From Alphaproteobacteria bacterium (lineage in GTDB: Bacteria > Pseudomonadota > Alphaproteobacteria > CAAHEQ01 > UBA3637): a stretch of DNA of 19,050 nt. Both the position numbers and the translations under genes were made by a program. The notes below the pieces were generated by a model. It ran no database searches and was not told the DNA's origin. It worked only from the letters and a program-made list of their open reading frames with translations. Below are positions 8,161 to 14,887 of the stretch, piece by piece. Within the stretch, counting starts at the first letter, position 1. Every line of letters starts with the position of its first letter. The stretch lies in assembly GCA_900772625.1 (NCBI GenBank), contig CAAHEQ010000024.1, positions 1 to 19,050 of the forward strand. The letters are read 5' to 3'.

Positions 8161-8193
8161 AAAGTCCTCCTGTTTTGTCGGAGGACTTTTTTT
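8161..8193 (+). terminator. Intrinsic terminator after the outer-membrane protein gene
   Basis: GTCCTCC and GGAGGAC form a perfect stem around a 9-base loop. AAA precedes it and TTTTTTT follows, 17 bases after the stop codon. Confidence 0.9.
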
Positions 8194-8276
8194 ATCTTGA
8201 CGACGCAGATGTTGATAACGAATTGTTTAAATAGCGCTTTTGTTTATAAAATTTAAAAATATGAATTAAAAATTCC

Positions 8277-8305
8277 TTGTAATACAGATAAAAAGTGTTT
8301 ATCAT
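8277..8305 (+). promoter_or_regulatory. Promoter of the pilin-like cysteine-rich gene
   Basis: TTGTAA is 17 bases from TATCAT, each with one or two mismatches to consensus. The predicted start is near 8312, giving a short leader of about 25 bases before ATG 8338. Confidence 0.5.
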
Positions 8306-8337
8306 ATAAAGTACATTGCGCTAAAAAGGGGACATTC

Positions 8338-10635
8338 ATGGACAAGTTATTTGATGCACATTCATGCGGGACGCGGTTAAAAGAGGCTTTTTTACGCTCC
8401 AAAACGTCACAAAAACACACAACGCAAGGTCGCTCGATGATCGAAATGCTTGGCGTTATCGCGATTGTTGGCGTGATTTCTATTATTGCTTTGTTTGGTT
8501 ATAGCTATGCGATGAATAAGCACAAAGCTAACCTGATTTTAAACGATATCAGTTTAGCGTTTGCCGAGCTTGTGATGAAGGACGAAAACATTGCGCCGAT
8601 TGAGCGCCAGTCTGTTTCGTTTAAGCCTGAGTCAGGTTTGCCTGTACAAATCGCCAGAACAGATGCTTATTGGGACTTGGTTTATGTTGAAAGCGTGCCT
8701 CAAAAAGTATGTCAAATTTTATTGCAGTATCGCACAACCGATATTTATGACAATATTTATAATGAAGACTTGAATGAGCTTACATCGTGTAACGAACCCC
8801 AGACAATGGTTTTTGGCAGACATGAACCTCTCCCAGAGTGCGCAGACGATTCTGATTGTGAGGGCGACAAAGTATGTCAAGGGGGTATTTGCGTCGACCC
8901 AACGCCTACAAATCCTTGCGATCCGAACCCGTGTTTAAATGGTGGTACGTGCTCGGAAGGCGAATGTACATGTATTGACGGTTATTATGGTGCTAAGTGT
9001 GAAAACGAACCAGAATGTCGAATTGATACTGATTGCGATTCGTCTAAGCTATGTCAGGATTATGAATGTGTATGCCCGAAAAAAGATAACTGCTTGAGCC
9101 AAAATGATGAATGTAATTGTACAAAGTGTGAAGAAGGTTATGTTGTTGAAGACGGCGCGTGCGTCAAAGAAGGTTGCCCGGAAACACAACAGTCTTGTAC
9201 AATCGGTGCAGATTCATGGTGCTGTGAAGCAAACCAAACTTGCGGCACAACGGCGGGTCAATGCTGTGGCACAGCAAATGGCAGTAGCACGCCCACATGC
9301 TGTGCAGCGGGTGCACTTTACCCAGTTTATGCAAACGGTGAGACTGTTTATCAATATGGTTGCTGTGAAGGCCCAGTCTTTAAAAACTTCAAAGGTGAGA
9401 CAAAGTGTTGCTGGGATAGTGATAATAAAAACACGTATGAGTACTCTGAAGTTATTACAAAAAGCAAAGTTGTTGATGTGTTCAAGTCGGGAACAGACGG
9501 CAGCATAGGTCAAACATGCTGTACGTACTATACACAACAAGCTAATTATGGTGAATCAGGTATTACCTATACAGATATTAACTATACACCAGCCGCAGCC
9601 CTGTGGACAACGAATTACGGCTATGAATCCGCAACATGTTGCAATGGGCGTATGTATAAAGAAGAGAATGGAAACTATGGTTGCTGTGGTGATCCGAATT
9701 ATCCAAACCGTGTCGTTAAATTGGGAACATCGGACGGTATTTGCTGTGCAGACGGTCAAACCGCGGCCAGATCGTCCTCTCAATACCAATCAGATGGTTG
9801 CTGTACCGATGGCAGGGTTTCTATGACTGCGCCACCCGATCCATGGGGAACAGTCCAATCGTATTGCTGTAATCCAGATGAAAAACCTTTCGATGGCGTT
9901 TTTACAAAAGTGAACTCTTACATGGGTCGCCAGTCGGGGTGCTGCCCTGCTGATATGGAAGTAATGTATCCGACAAGCGTAGACGTCAGTTGGAAAAACG
10001 GTATTGTTTCCTTATGGTCCGAAACGCAAAGTACGGCTGGAAGCGGTAAGTGTTGTGTCAAAGGTACAACCTATGCCCAATGTTGCCAACCTGATAGCAC
10101 GTTGACATATAATGCTCTGGGTGATTTTAAAAGCTGTTGTGCTGACGGTGAAATAGCTTATTGTACAAGGTTTGATAAAAACGAAAAGTGCTTGTCCTAC
10201 ACATGCTCAGCAACGGCCTGTCGGCCATATTGCGCGCGATATGATTGGTATACAGGAAAATGTGTCGAAGGGGCTTGTGAAACAGATATGACATGTAAAT
10301 TTAGTACGATTTGGGCGCAAACAGGTTGTTGTGCCGAATCTACACCGCCATATTGTAAAGGACCAGGTTGGATTTCAAACGAAGATGGGACGTCTTCAAG
10401 AGGTGCGTGCTATCACGGAATCGGTTGCTGTGACGGCGAAGTTTACTTCCAAAATCCAGAAGAAAACGGCGATCAATATTGTTGTTCTAAAGACCGACAA
10501 ATCCGTATTGTTGATCAGCCAATTGGCTATGATTCAACAATAAATGCTTGTTCAAAAACAACATATAAGCGCAAGATGTGTTGTTCTGCAACACCATACT
10601 TTAACAGTAATTCTTGCTCGTGGGGCTGTGATTAG
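8338..10635 (+). CDS. Type IV prepilin-like N-terminus fused to EGF-like and di-cysteine repeat region
   Basis: The 765-residue protein has a 31-residue leader ending in Gly31, then RSMIEMLGV and a hydrophobic helix (about 37-57). Cleavage would be Gly31/Arg32 with Glu at +5, the prepilin peptidase rule; +1 is Arg rather than Phe or Met. A pilin-like globular part follows (about 60-160) with Cys125 and Cys151 as a possible pair. Residues 168-280 are Cys-rich; 194-221 fit an EGF-like module (NPCLNGGTCSEGECTC...YYGAKC). From 287 to the end there are 19 adjacent Cys-Cys pairs, often as CCADG, GCCDG or CCNPD, about 10-65 residues apart: a degenerate repeat. Such a protein would need oxidative folding outside the cytoplasm. 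The likely place is the tip or fibre of a pilus or pseudopilus, as an adhesin; this is inference. It has its own promoter and terminator, and no assembly genes are nearby. Confidence 0.88.
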   Translation: MDKLFDAHSCGTRLKEAFLRSKTSQKHTTQGRSMIEMLGVIAIVGVISIIALFGYSYAMNKHKANLILNDISLAFAELVMKDENIAPIERQSVSFKPESGLPVQIARTDAYWDLVYVESVPQKVCQILLQYRTTDIYDNIYNEDLNELTSCNEPQTMVFGRHEPLPECADDSDCEGDKVCQGGICVDPTPTNPCDPNPCLNGGTCSEGECTCIDGYYGAKCENEPECRIDTDCDSSKLCQDYECVCPKKDNCLSQNDECNCTKCEEGYVVEDGACVKEGCPETQQSCTIGADSWCCEANQTCGTTAGQCCGTANGSSTPTCCAAGALYPVYANGETVYQYGCCEGPVFKNFKGETKCCWDSDNKNTYEYSEVITKSKVVDVFKSGTDGSIGQTCCTYYTQQANYGESGITYTDINYTPAAALWTTNYGYESATCCNGRMYKEENGNYGCCGDPNYPNRVVKLGTSDGICCADGQTAARSSSQYQSDGCCTDGRVSMTAPPDPWGTVQSYCCNPDEKPFDGVFTKVNSYMGRQSGCCPADMEVMYPTSVDVSWKNGIVSLWSETQSTAGSGKCCVKGTTYAQCCQPDSTLTYNALGDFKSCCADGEIAYCTRFDKNEKCLSYTCSATACRPYCARYDWYTGKCVEGACETDMTCKFSTIWAQTGCCAESTPPYCKGPGWISNEDGTSSRGACYHGIGCCDGEVYFQNPEENGDQYCCSKDRQIRIVDQPIGYDSTINACSKTTYKRKMCCSATPYFNSNSCSWGCD

Positions 10636-10636
10636 T

Positions 10637-10670
10637 AAATAAAGGAGGCGTCATTGCCTCCTTTATTTTT
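10637..10670 (+). terminator. Strong intrinsic terminator after the pilin-like gene
   Basis: AAATAAAGGAGGC and GCCTCCTTTATTT form a 13-pair perfect stem around a 6-base loop, and the stem is followed by further T residues. It begins 2 bases after the stop codon. Confidence 0.92.
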
Positions 10671-10814
10671 AATTATTACTGTTTCAATAAATGATAATTT
10701 TAAACGATTGTGTTTTTACATTTTCTTGTTATTTTTGCGATATTTATTCTTTTATCTTATTTGTATACTTTTATATATATTTTCACCAAAAAATAAAAAA
10801 CTATCAATTTTTTC
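10671..10814 (+). other. A/T-rich intergenic stretch without gene
   Basis: This is very A/T-rich sequence between the pilin terminator and the small RNA promoter. A 61-codon open frame crosses it but starts inside the terminator without a ribosome site and encodes a low-complexity Phe/Leu/Ile-rich peptide. I see nothing else. Confidence 0.5.
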
Positions 10815-10842
10815 TTGCCATATATTCAAAACAATGTAATAT
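10815..10842 (+). promoter_or_regulatory. Promoter of the small RNA candidate
   Basis: TTGCCA is 16 bases from TAATAT. The predicted start is at about 10848-10850, which coincides with the first base of hairpin 1 of the RNA candidate. No open frame follows before the terminator at 10917. Confidence 0.6.
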
Positions 10843-10848
10843 AGGTTG

Positions 10849-10955
10849 TGTATTCGATTCGCTATAGCGAACAGGATACATATATACTAGAATTCAATCT
10901 TTTCCTCTAGTATAGGGCAAGAGAAAGCTCTCCTACACTTTCTCTTGCTTTTTTT
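10849..10955 (+). ncRNA. Candidate structured small RNA, about 107 nt
   Basis: Three consecutive hairpins fill the space between a promoter and an intrinsic terminator. Hairpin 1 (10849-10880): TGTATTC pairs with GGATACA (one G-T), then a 2x2 internal loop, then TTCGC/GCGAA around TATA. Hairpin 2 (10883-10914): TATACTAGA pairs perfectly with TCTAGTATA; the 14-base loop ends in CTTTTCC. Hairpin 3 (10917-10948) is the terminator stem with loop CTCTCCTACA. The loops of hairpins 2 and 3 are pyrimidine-rich and contain UUUUCC and CUCUCCU, complementary to Shine-Dalgarno sequences. Known alphaproteobacterial trans-acting sRNAs of the alpha-r14/alpha-r15 classes also carry such loops; I claim similarity of design, not homology. 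It does not resemble tmRNA, RNase P, 6S or SRP RNA. A cis-acting leader for the nitroreductase gene 61 bases downstream is the alternative, but the terminator would then have to be regulated. Confidence 0.6.
10917..10955 (+). terminator. Intrinsic terminator of the small RNA candidate
   Basis: GCAAGAGAAAG and CTTTCTCTTGC form an 11-pair perfect stem with loop CTCTCCTACA, followed by seven T residues. Confidence 0.9.
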
Positions 10956-11015
10956 GTATCAGAGTATTGATTTATAAGAAACGTAAAGCTACTTATCCAT
11001 AATGAGGAGATAAAA

Positions 11016-11525
11016 ATGCAAACATTTGATACAATTATGACAAGACGCTCTGTGCGCCAATTTGATACGAAACGTCCCATCAGTCAAAAAGAAATCCACA
11101 CTCTGTTGGAAGCTGCTTTTGCGGCGCCGTCTGCGATGAACAAAAGGCCGTGGCAGTTTTTGGTCGTGACAGATGTGCAAAGGCTCGAGCAAATCCGTCA
11201 GACGCACCCGTATGCTCAGTTTGTTTTGGATGCAGGCTGTGCGATTATCATCGTTGCGGATAAAAGTGCTTGCTATGAAGAGTATTGGCGCGTTGATCCA
11301 TTGCTTGCAGGCGAGAACATTTTGCTTGCGGCGCGTGATATAGGGCTTGGTACCTGTTGGTGCGGTATTTACCCGAATGAAGAAAGAATGTGCGAAATGA
11401 AACACTTGTTTGATATACCAGAACCCTTTGAGCCTATGGCCTTAATTGTTGTTGGAACGCCACTCCAAGAGCAAGTCAAGCTTAACCGCTATCAAGCTGA
11501 TAAAGTACATTTGAATAAGTGGTAA
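11016..11525 (+). CDS. Nitroreductase family protein (FMN-dependent)
   Basis: The 169-residue length fits the short nitroreductase class. The FMN-phosphate-binding start MTRRSVRQF is at 8-16. APSAMNKRPWQFLVV (37-51) gives the second FMN-contact region and the conserved Pro-Trp-x-Phe. GLGTCWCGIYP (110-120) is the typical glycine-rich segment near the flavin. The enzymes are cytoplasmic homodimers that use NAD(P)H to reduce nitro compounds, quinones or flavins; the natural substrate here is unknown. AGGAG lies 7 bases before the ATG. A possible promoter is TTGATT (10967-10972), 17 bases from TACTTA (10990-10995), but it would leave almost no leader. The gene is convergent with the next one, with a single base between the two coding regions. 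Confidence 0.92.
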   Translation: MQTFDTIMTRRSVRQFDTKRPISQKEIHTLLEAAFAAPSAMNKRPWQFLVVTDVQRLEQIRQTHPYAQFVLDAGCAIIIVADKSACYEEYWRVDPLLAGENILLAARDIGLGTCWCGIYPNEERMCEMKHLFDIPEPFEPMALIVVGTPLQEQVKLNRYQADKVHLNKW

Positions 11526-11526
11526 A

Positions 11527-11865
11527 TCACTCGTTGGTGTGAGCTATTTTATTTAAAACACAATAATGCAAAAGCGCCTCTTTTGCTTGGTGCTTTGTCA
11601 CGCCTCGGCATAGACGATAGTCGCGATAGGACTGAAGAGCTTCTGCACGGGCTTTTAACAAAATGCGCAAAGTGTATGCTTCGCGCCAATACGTAAATAT
11701 GCGCGCAATAGACTTGTGCGTCATTTGCTTTGCTTCCTCGCTGTTCCAATGAATATTATTTCCTCTTAAATACGCGCCCTCATATTCCAAATGAGCAATC
11801 GTTTTAAGATCATTTTCAGCGCGTTCTAAATCAATCTTTAGAATGCTTGTTGGTTTTCCAGTCAT
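11527..11865 (-). CDS. Hypothetical small protein, 112 residues
   Basis: I do not recognise it. It appears soluble, with no signal peptide, and is helix-rich and basic: Lys-Ala-Glu-Asn-type helices (10-25), a central EAKQMTHKSIARIFTYWREAY (44-64) and a long amphipathic helix 64-100. It lies 17 bases after the lysozyme-like gene on the same strand with only a weak AAGAG ribosome site, so it probably depends on that transcript. Function could be linked to the lysozyme (for example an inhibitor), but with no signal peptide it would stay in the cytoplasm, which argues against that. No terminator of its own is visible before the convergent nitroreductase gene. Confidence 0.65.
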   Translation of the reverse strand: MTGKPTSILKIDLERAENDLKTIAHLEYEGAYLRGNNIHWNSEEAKQMTHKSIARIFTYWREAYTLRILLKARAEALQSYRDYRLCRGVTKHQAKEALLHYCVLNKIAHTNE

Positions 11866-11882
11866 TTAATTTACTCTTTTAT

Positions 11883-12779
11883 TTATCGTGTTGCGGATGC
11901 CAGTCTTTTAATTGTTGTTCGCTTTTGCTCGAAGTCTTTCAGCGCTGTGCCATATTTAGGAAAACGCACTTGTCCGCACTTTAAAAACATCTCTTGAACG
12001 GCTTTGTTGCGCCGATTGCCGATGCCACCACGTTTACATTCGTTTGCCATATTCGCAAAATTGCCACACATAATTGCCGCTTTAAACTTTGGATAAGCGG
12101 ATCTGATATTCTTGCGCTTGCCAATATAAGGTTGCATAAAGCTTGAGCCTAAATTGAACTCCATATCCAACACGGCTACTTGTGCTAGAGGTGGTAAATT
12201 ATAATAAGCTTCTGTTCCAATTTTGCTTTTGACGCTTTTCATACAAGCTTCAATCCGTTTTTCTAATGCACGGTCTAAGCTAGACTTTGTTGCATCGTAT
12301 TTGAATAACATTTTAAACTTGGATAAATGATATTTTTCGCGAATTGTTTTGGGAATATCTTTACCCTTCAGTTTGGATAAAATCGCTTGACGACTGCGCA
12401 GGATTTGCTTGTAGTAGGCATACTTTTGCGCAGCTGTCAATAGTTTGCCGTTTTTATCCACAAAGTCCAATTCTTTAAAATCTTTCCAGTCACGCACGTT
12501 CAAGCCACAGCCTATTGCAACGTTGAAACCGTCCAAATAGGGGTGCTGGACAAAACCTTCTTGATCGTGCAAGAAAGTAAACACACGCCGCATGACGTAT
12601 GCGTCTATACGCTTGGGATATTCAGCAATGCTATTGTGCTTAACATTTTGTTTTTTTTCGTATTTAACAGGTTGGCTTTTTTCGCCTCCCATTGTCGAGC
12701 CTCCGAGCATTAACGCTGACGCTGCCAGAATGGAAGTTAATCGACTTTTTTTAAACCTAAACTTATCTAAAAACGACAT
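11883..12779 (-). CDS. Secreted lysozyme-like (GH24/T4-type) muramidase
   Basis: The protein has 298 residues. A basic start (KFRFKKSR) and a hydrophobic stretch (about 13-27) indicate an uncleaved anchor or Sec signal, so it acts in the periplasm or outside. The catalytic region HDQEGFVQHPYLDGFNVAIGCGL (71-93) matches the T4 lysozyme pattern: Glu74 for Glu11 and Asp83 for Asp20, with the same spacing of nine. The third T4 residue, Thr26, appears replaced by Ala88. The C-terminal part has the family's helical signature LAQVAVLDMEFNLG (about 199-212) and GGIGNRRNKAVQEMFL (252-267). An insertion of about 90 charged residues separates the halves. It should cleave, or have evolved from enzymes that cleave, the peptidoglycan MurNAc-GlcNAc bond. 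AAGGAG is 6 bases before ATG 12779. No holin or phage gene is nearby, so it looks chromosomal rather than prophage. Confidence 0.75.
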   Translation of the reverse strand: MSFLDKFRFKKSRLTSILAASALMLGGSTMGGEKSQPVKYEKKQNVKHNSIAEYPKRIDAYVMRRVFTFLHDQEGFVQHPYLDGFNVAIGCGLNVRDWKDFKELDFVDKNGKLLTAAQKYAYYKQILRSRQAILSKLKGKDIPKTIREKYHLSKFKMLFKYDATKSSLDRALEKRIEACMKSVKSKIGTEAYYNLPPLAQVAVLDMEFNLGSSFMQPYIGKRKNIRSAYPKFKAAIMCGNFANMANECKRGGIGNRRNKAVQEMFLKCGQVRFPKYGTALKDFEQKRTTIKRLASATR

Positions 12780-12799
12780 TTTTCACTCCTTATATGGTA

Positions 12800-12828
12800 A
12801 TTGTATCACATTTTGGAATAAAAAGCAA
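12800..12828 (-). promoter_or_regulatory. Promoter of the lysozyme-like gene
   Basis: On the minus strand TTGCTT is 17 bases from TACAAT, with TGA before the -10 box (extended -10). Its -35 box overlaps the dnaJ terminator. The leader is about 14 bases. Confidence 0.55.
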
Positions 12829-12850
12829 GCCTTGAAAAAACGTTAGGCTT
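12817..12850 (-). terminator. Terminator of dnaJ
   Basis: On the minus strand AAGCCT (overlapping the dnaJ stop codon) pairs with AGGCTT across a 12-base loop. TGCTTTTTATT follows. The stem is short, so strength is uncertain. Confidence 0.45.
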
Positions 12851-13979
12851 AGAGCCAATCTTCAAAAACCTTTTTGATGTTTTCCCAAAACGCATTCGTT
12901 TTTGGTGCAGACTTGCCCAAATCGTCTGCATCAAAGGCTTCTATTAACTCTTTTTGCTTTTTTGTCAGGTTCGTGGGTGTTTCGACATTCAAAGTCACAT
13001 ATAAATCGCCTCGTGCCACGCCACGCATAATGGGCATACCGCGCCCTTTGATTTTAACTTGCGTACCCGATTGCGTTCCAGCCGCGATTTTAATTGTTTC
13101 TTTTTCTTTGGTGCCCTCGATAGTCGGGAGTTGAATAGAGCCTCCGAGCACTGCCATAGGCATTGAAATAGGCACACTACAAAACAAATCTTGCCCATCG
13201 CGTGCAAATAGCTTGCCTTCTTCGACCGTAATAAAAATGTATAAATCGCCGTTAGCGCCACCGTTCAGGCCTGCTTCACCTTTGCCAGCGACCCGCATAC
13301 GCACGCCCGTATCGACACCTGCGGGCACTGAGATTTCTAAAACCTGCTTTTTCTTAACTCTGCCCGAGCCTTTACAAGTCGTGCAAGGCTTTGTAATTGT
13401 TTGTCCCGTACCATCGCATGCAGGGCATGGCGTTTCCATCATAAAAAAGCCCGTTTGACGGCGCACGCGACCCGATCCTTTGCACGTTGAGCAAACTTCA
13501 ACGTCTGCGCCACCTTTGCCCGAGCACGCCTCGCATGGCACATAGGTGGTTAATTCAATTTTCTTTTTTACGCCTGTGAAAGCTTCTTTGAGGCTGATTG
13601 TCAGATCATAGCGCACATCGTTGCCACGTCTCTCGTGTGTTTGAGGCGCACTGCCGCCACCCATAAAGCCGTTAAAGACTTCCTCGAACAAATCCGAAAA
13701 GCCGCCCATACCACCCATGCCGCCAAATGGGTTGCCACCCATGCCAGCGCCTTGCTCGAATGCAGCGTGGCCATAGCGATCATATGCAGCACGTTTTTGC
13801 GTGTCAGAAAGGACTTCATACGCCTCTGTGATTTCTTTGAATTGCAACTCGGCCGCTGCGTCACCAGGGTGTAAATCAGGGTGACACTTTTTTGCCATAT
13901 TCCGATATGCGCTTTTAATTTCAACAGCTGTAGACGTTCTTGCAACGCCCAGCACTTCATAATAATCTTTTTTACTCAT
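12849..13979 (-). CDS. dnaJ: Chaperone protein DnaJ
   Basis: This is a full-length class A (type I) J-protein of 376 residues that stimulates the DnaK ATPase and hands over unfolded clients. The J domain (1-70) has HPD at 33-35. A Gly/Phe-rich linker covers about 72-110 (GGNPFGGMGGMGGF). The zinc-binding region (149-208) has four CxxCxGxG repeats: CEACSGKG, CSTCKGSG, CPACDGTG and CTTCKGSG. The C-terminal client-binding domains extend to residue 376. AAGGA precedes the ATG at a distance of 8. dnaK, often upstream of dnaJ, is not here; the upstream neighbour is divergent, so dnaJ is transcribed alone from a promoter at about 14002-14030. Confidence 0.98.
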   Translation of the reverse strand: MSKKDYYEVLGVARTSTAVEIKSAYRNMAKKCHPDLHPGDAAAELQFKEITEAYEVLSDTQKRAAYDRYGHAAFEQGAGMGGNPFGGMGGMGGFSDLFEEVFNGFMGGGSAPQTHERRGNDVRYDLTISLKEAFTGVKKKIELTTYVPCEACSGKGGADVEVCSTCKGSGRVRRQTGFFMMETPCPACDGTGQTITKPCTTCKGSGRVKKKQVLEISVPAGVDTGVRMRVAGKGEAGLNGGANGDLYIFITVEEGKLFARDGQDLFCSVPISMPMAVLGGSIQLPTIEGTKEKETIKIAAGTQSGTQVKIKGRGMPIMRGVARGDLYVTLNVETPTNLTKKQKELIEAFDADDLGKSAPKTNAFWENIKKVFEDWL

Positions 13980-14001
13980 AATAAAATCCTTTTATCATAA
14001 A

Positions 14002-14030
14002 TATGTATACTTGACAACAGATTTTTCAAG
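14002..14030 (-). promoter_or_regulatory. Candidate dnaJ promoter
   Basis: On the minus strand CTTGAAA begins at 14030. TTGAAA is 16 bases from TACATA, giving a housekeeping-type promoter. The CTTGAAA also fits the -35 of RpoH heat-shock promoters, but the following CATATTT is 21 bases from CTTG, longer than usual, so heat-shock control is only a possibility. Confidence 0.4.
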
Positions 14031-14068
14031 AGCGTATATGAACTTTATTTGAAGAAAAGATAAAAAAC

Positions 14069-14098
14069 TTGACCTAAGAGAGGGCTTTATGCTATAAT
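14069..14098 (+). promoter_or_regulatory. Near-consensus promoter for the YD-repeat-like gene
   Basis: TTGACC is 18 bases from a perfect TATAAT that is preceded by TGC (extended -10). The predicted start is near 14105, so the leader is under 20 bases. It is the strongest protein-gene promoter in the window by eye and is divergent from that of dnaJ. Confidence 0.8.
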
Positions 14099-14122
14099 AT
14101 AAACTATGGAGAGGTGATGACA

Positions 14123-14725
14123 ATGACAGAAAACTTAACAAGACAAGTCGAACGCGACAAATTCGGGAGAAAGATTGCAACAACCTATTCGACCGAGGAG
14201 GGAATTGTAGCTCGGGTCAATCGCTATGTTTATACGGGAATGAAGTCTATGCCGTCTATGGGCATTGCAGAATATCACGACAAGGACGGCGAGATTGCAC
14301 GTATTGTTGAAATGCAACCGCAAAAAGATAATCCGCGGATGATGGTTCCTGTTAAAGACACGACCTATGATAAAAACGGTCCGAAAAAAATTGTCGAGTA
14401 CGATCCCGAAACAAGACGTATGACAAAACAAAAGGACTTTTACACAAATGATGCTGGATTTAAGTGTATTCACCGTCAAGAGTATGACGAAAATGGTGCG
14501 CTTAAGAGCCAAAAAGAGCTGGTGCGTTTGGGCATTGGTGTGTTGGAATTAACCCCCGAAGTCAGTGAGCTTTTGAACAGATATAATCAACACTATGAGG
14601 TCAATCCTATTAAGGAGGAGCAGCAAAAAGCCAGCACTTTAACATCTACTTTAGGCAAGCAAGAAAAGCCTAAGATGTCGTTGTTGCAAAAGGCCAAAAT
14701 GTTGGCAGGTTCTTTAAAGCGCTGA
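14123..14725 (+). CDS. Hypothetical protein with YD-type repeats, 200 residues
   Basis: I do not recognise the gene. Residues 10-130 contain a loose repeat of the form Tyr/Phe-Asp-x-x-Gly followed by a strand: RDKFGRKIATTY (11-22), YHDKDGEIARIVEM (51-64), YDKNGPKKIVEYD (82-94), YTNDAGFKCIHRQEY (107-121), YDENGALKSQKEL (121-133). This resembles YD/RHS-like or MORN-like beta repeats. The tail (160-200) is charged and basic (KPKMSLLQKAKMLAGSLKR). There is no signal peptide. Three in-frame starts exist (GTG 14114, ATG 14117, ATG 14123). I chose 14123 because GAGGT ends 7 bases before it; 14117 remains possible with GGAG at 14108. The strong promoter suggests high expression. Function unknown. Confidence 0.75.
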   Translation: MTENLTRQVERDKFGRKIATTYSTEEGIVARVNRYVYTGMKSMPSMGIAEYHDKDGEIARIVEMQPQKDNPRMMVPVKDTTYDKNGPKKIVEYDPETRRMTKQKDFYTNDAGFKCIHRQEYDENGALKSQKELVRLGIGVLELTPEVSELLNRYNQHYEVNPIKEEQQKASTLTSTLGKQEKPKMSLLQKAKMLAGSLKR

Positions 14726-14887
14726 CAAAACTTTGCAGCCCAAAGGCAGGAACGCGAATATACAATGTGTTGTCATCGCCTGATGCATAAGCGCGCCTTA
14801 GTATAATGCAAACTCAAACGCCAGACAAGTGCGCCTTGAAATGGGACAAAGCCCGCTAAAGGAATGCGAGCGTTTTAAAAGTCGCCG
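14726..14887. other. Intergenic region between convergent genes, possible stem-loops
   Basis: There is no open frame here with a ribosome site. On the minus strand CTTTG-GGCTG-CAAAG (14731-14745) followed by TTTTGT could be a weak end for the atp transcript. On the plus strand AAACGC near 14818 can pair with GCGTTT near 14873, enclosing GGG/CCC and CCTT/AAGG stems, which could be the folded 3' end of the upstream gene's mRNA. There is no clear strong terminator for either gene. Confidence 0.3.

Noticed and set aside
10654..10839. 61-codon open frame after the pilin terminator
   Set aside because: It starts inside the terminator hairpin, has no ribosome site, and its composition is what random A/T-rich sequence gives.
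11883..12779. Prophage remnant
   Set aside because: The lysozyme-like protein has its own signal peptide and promoter, and no phage structural, holin or integrase genes are near it.
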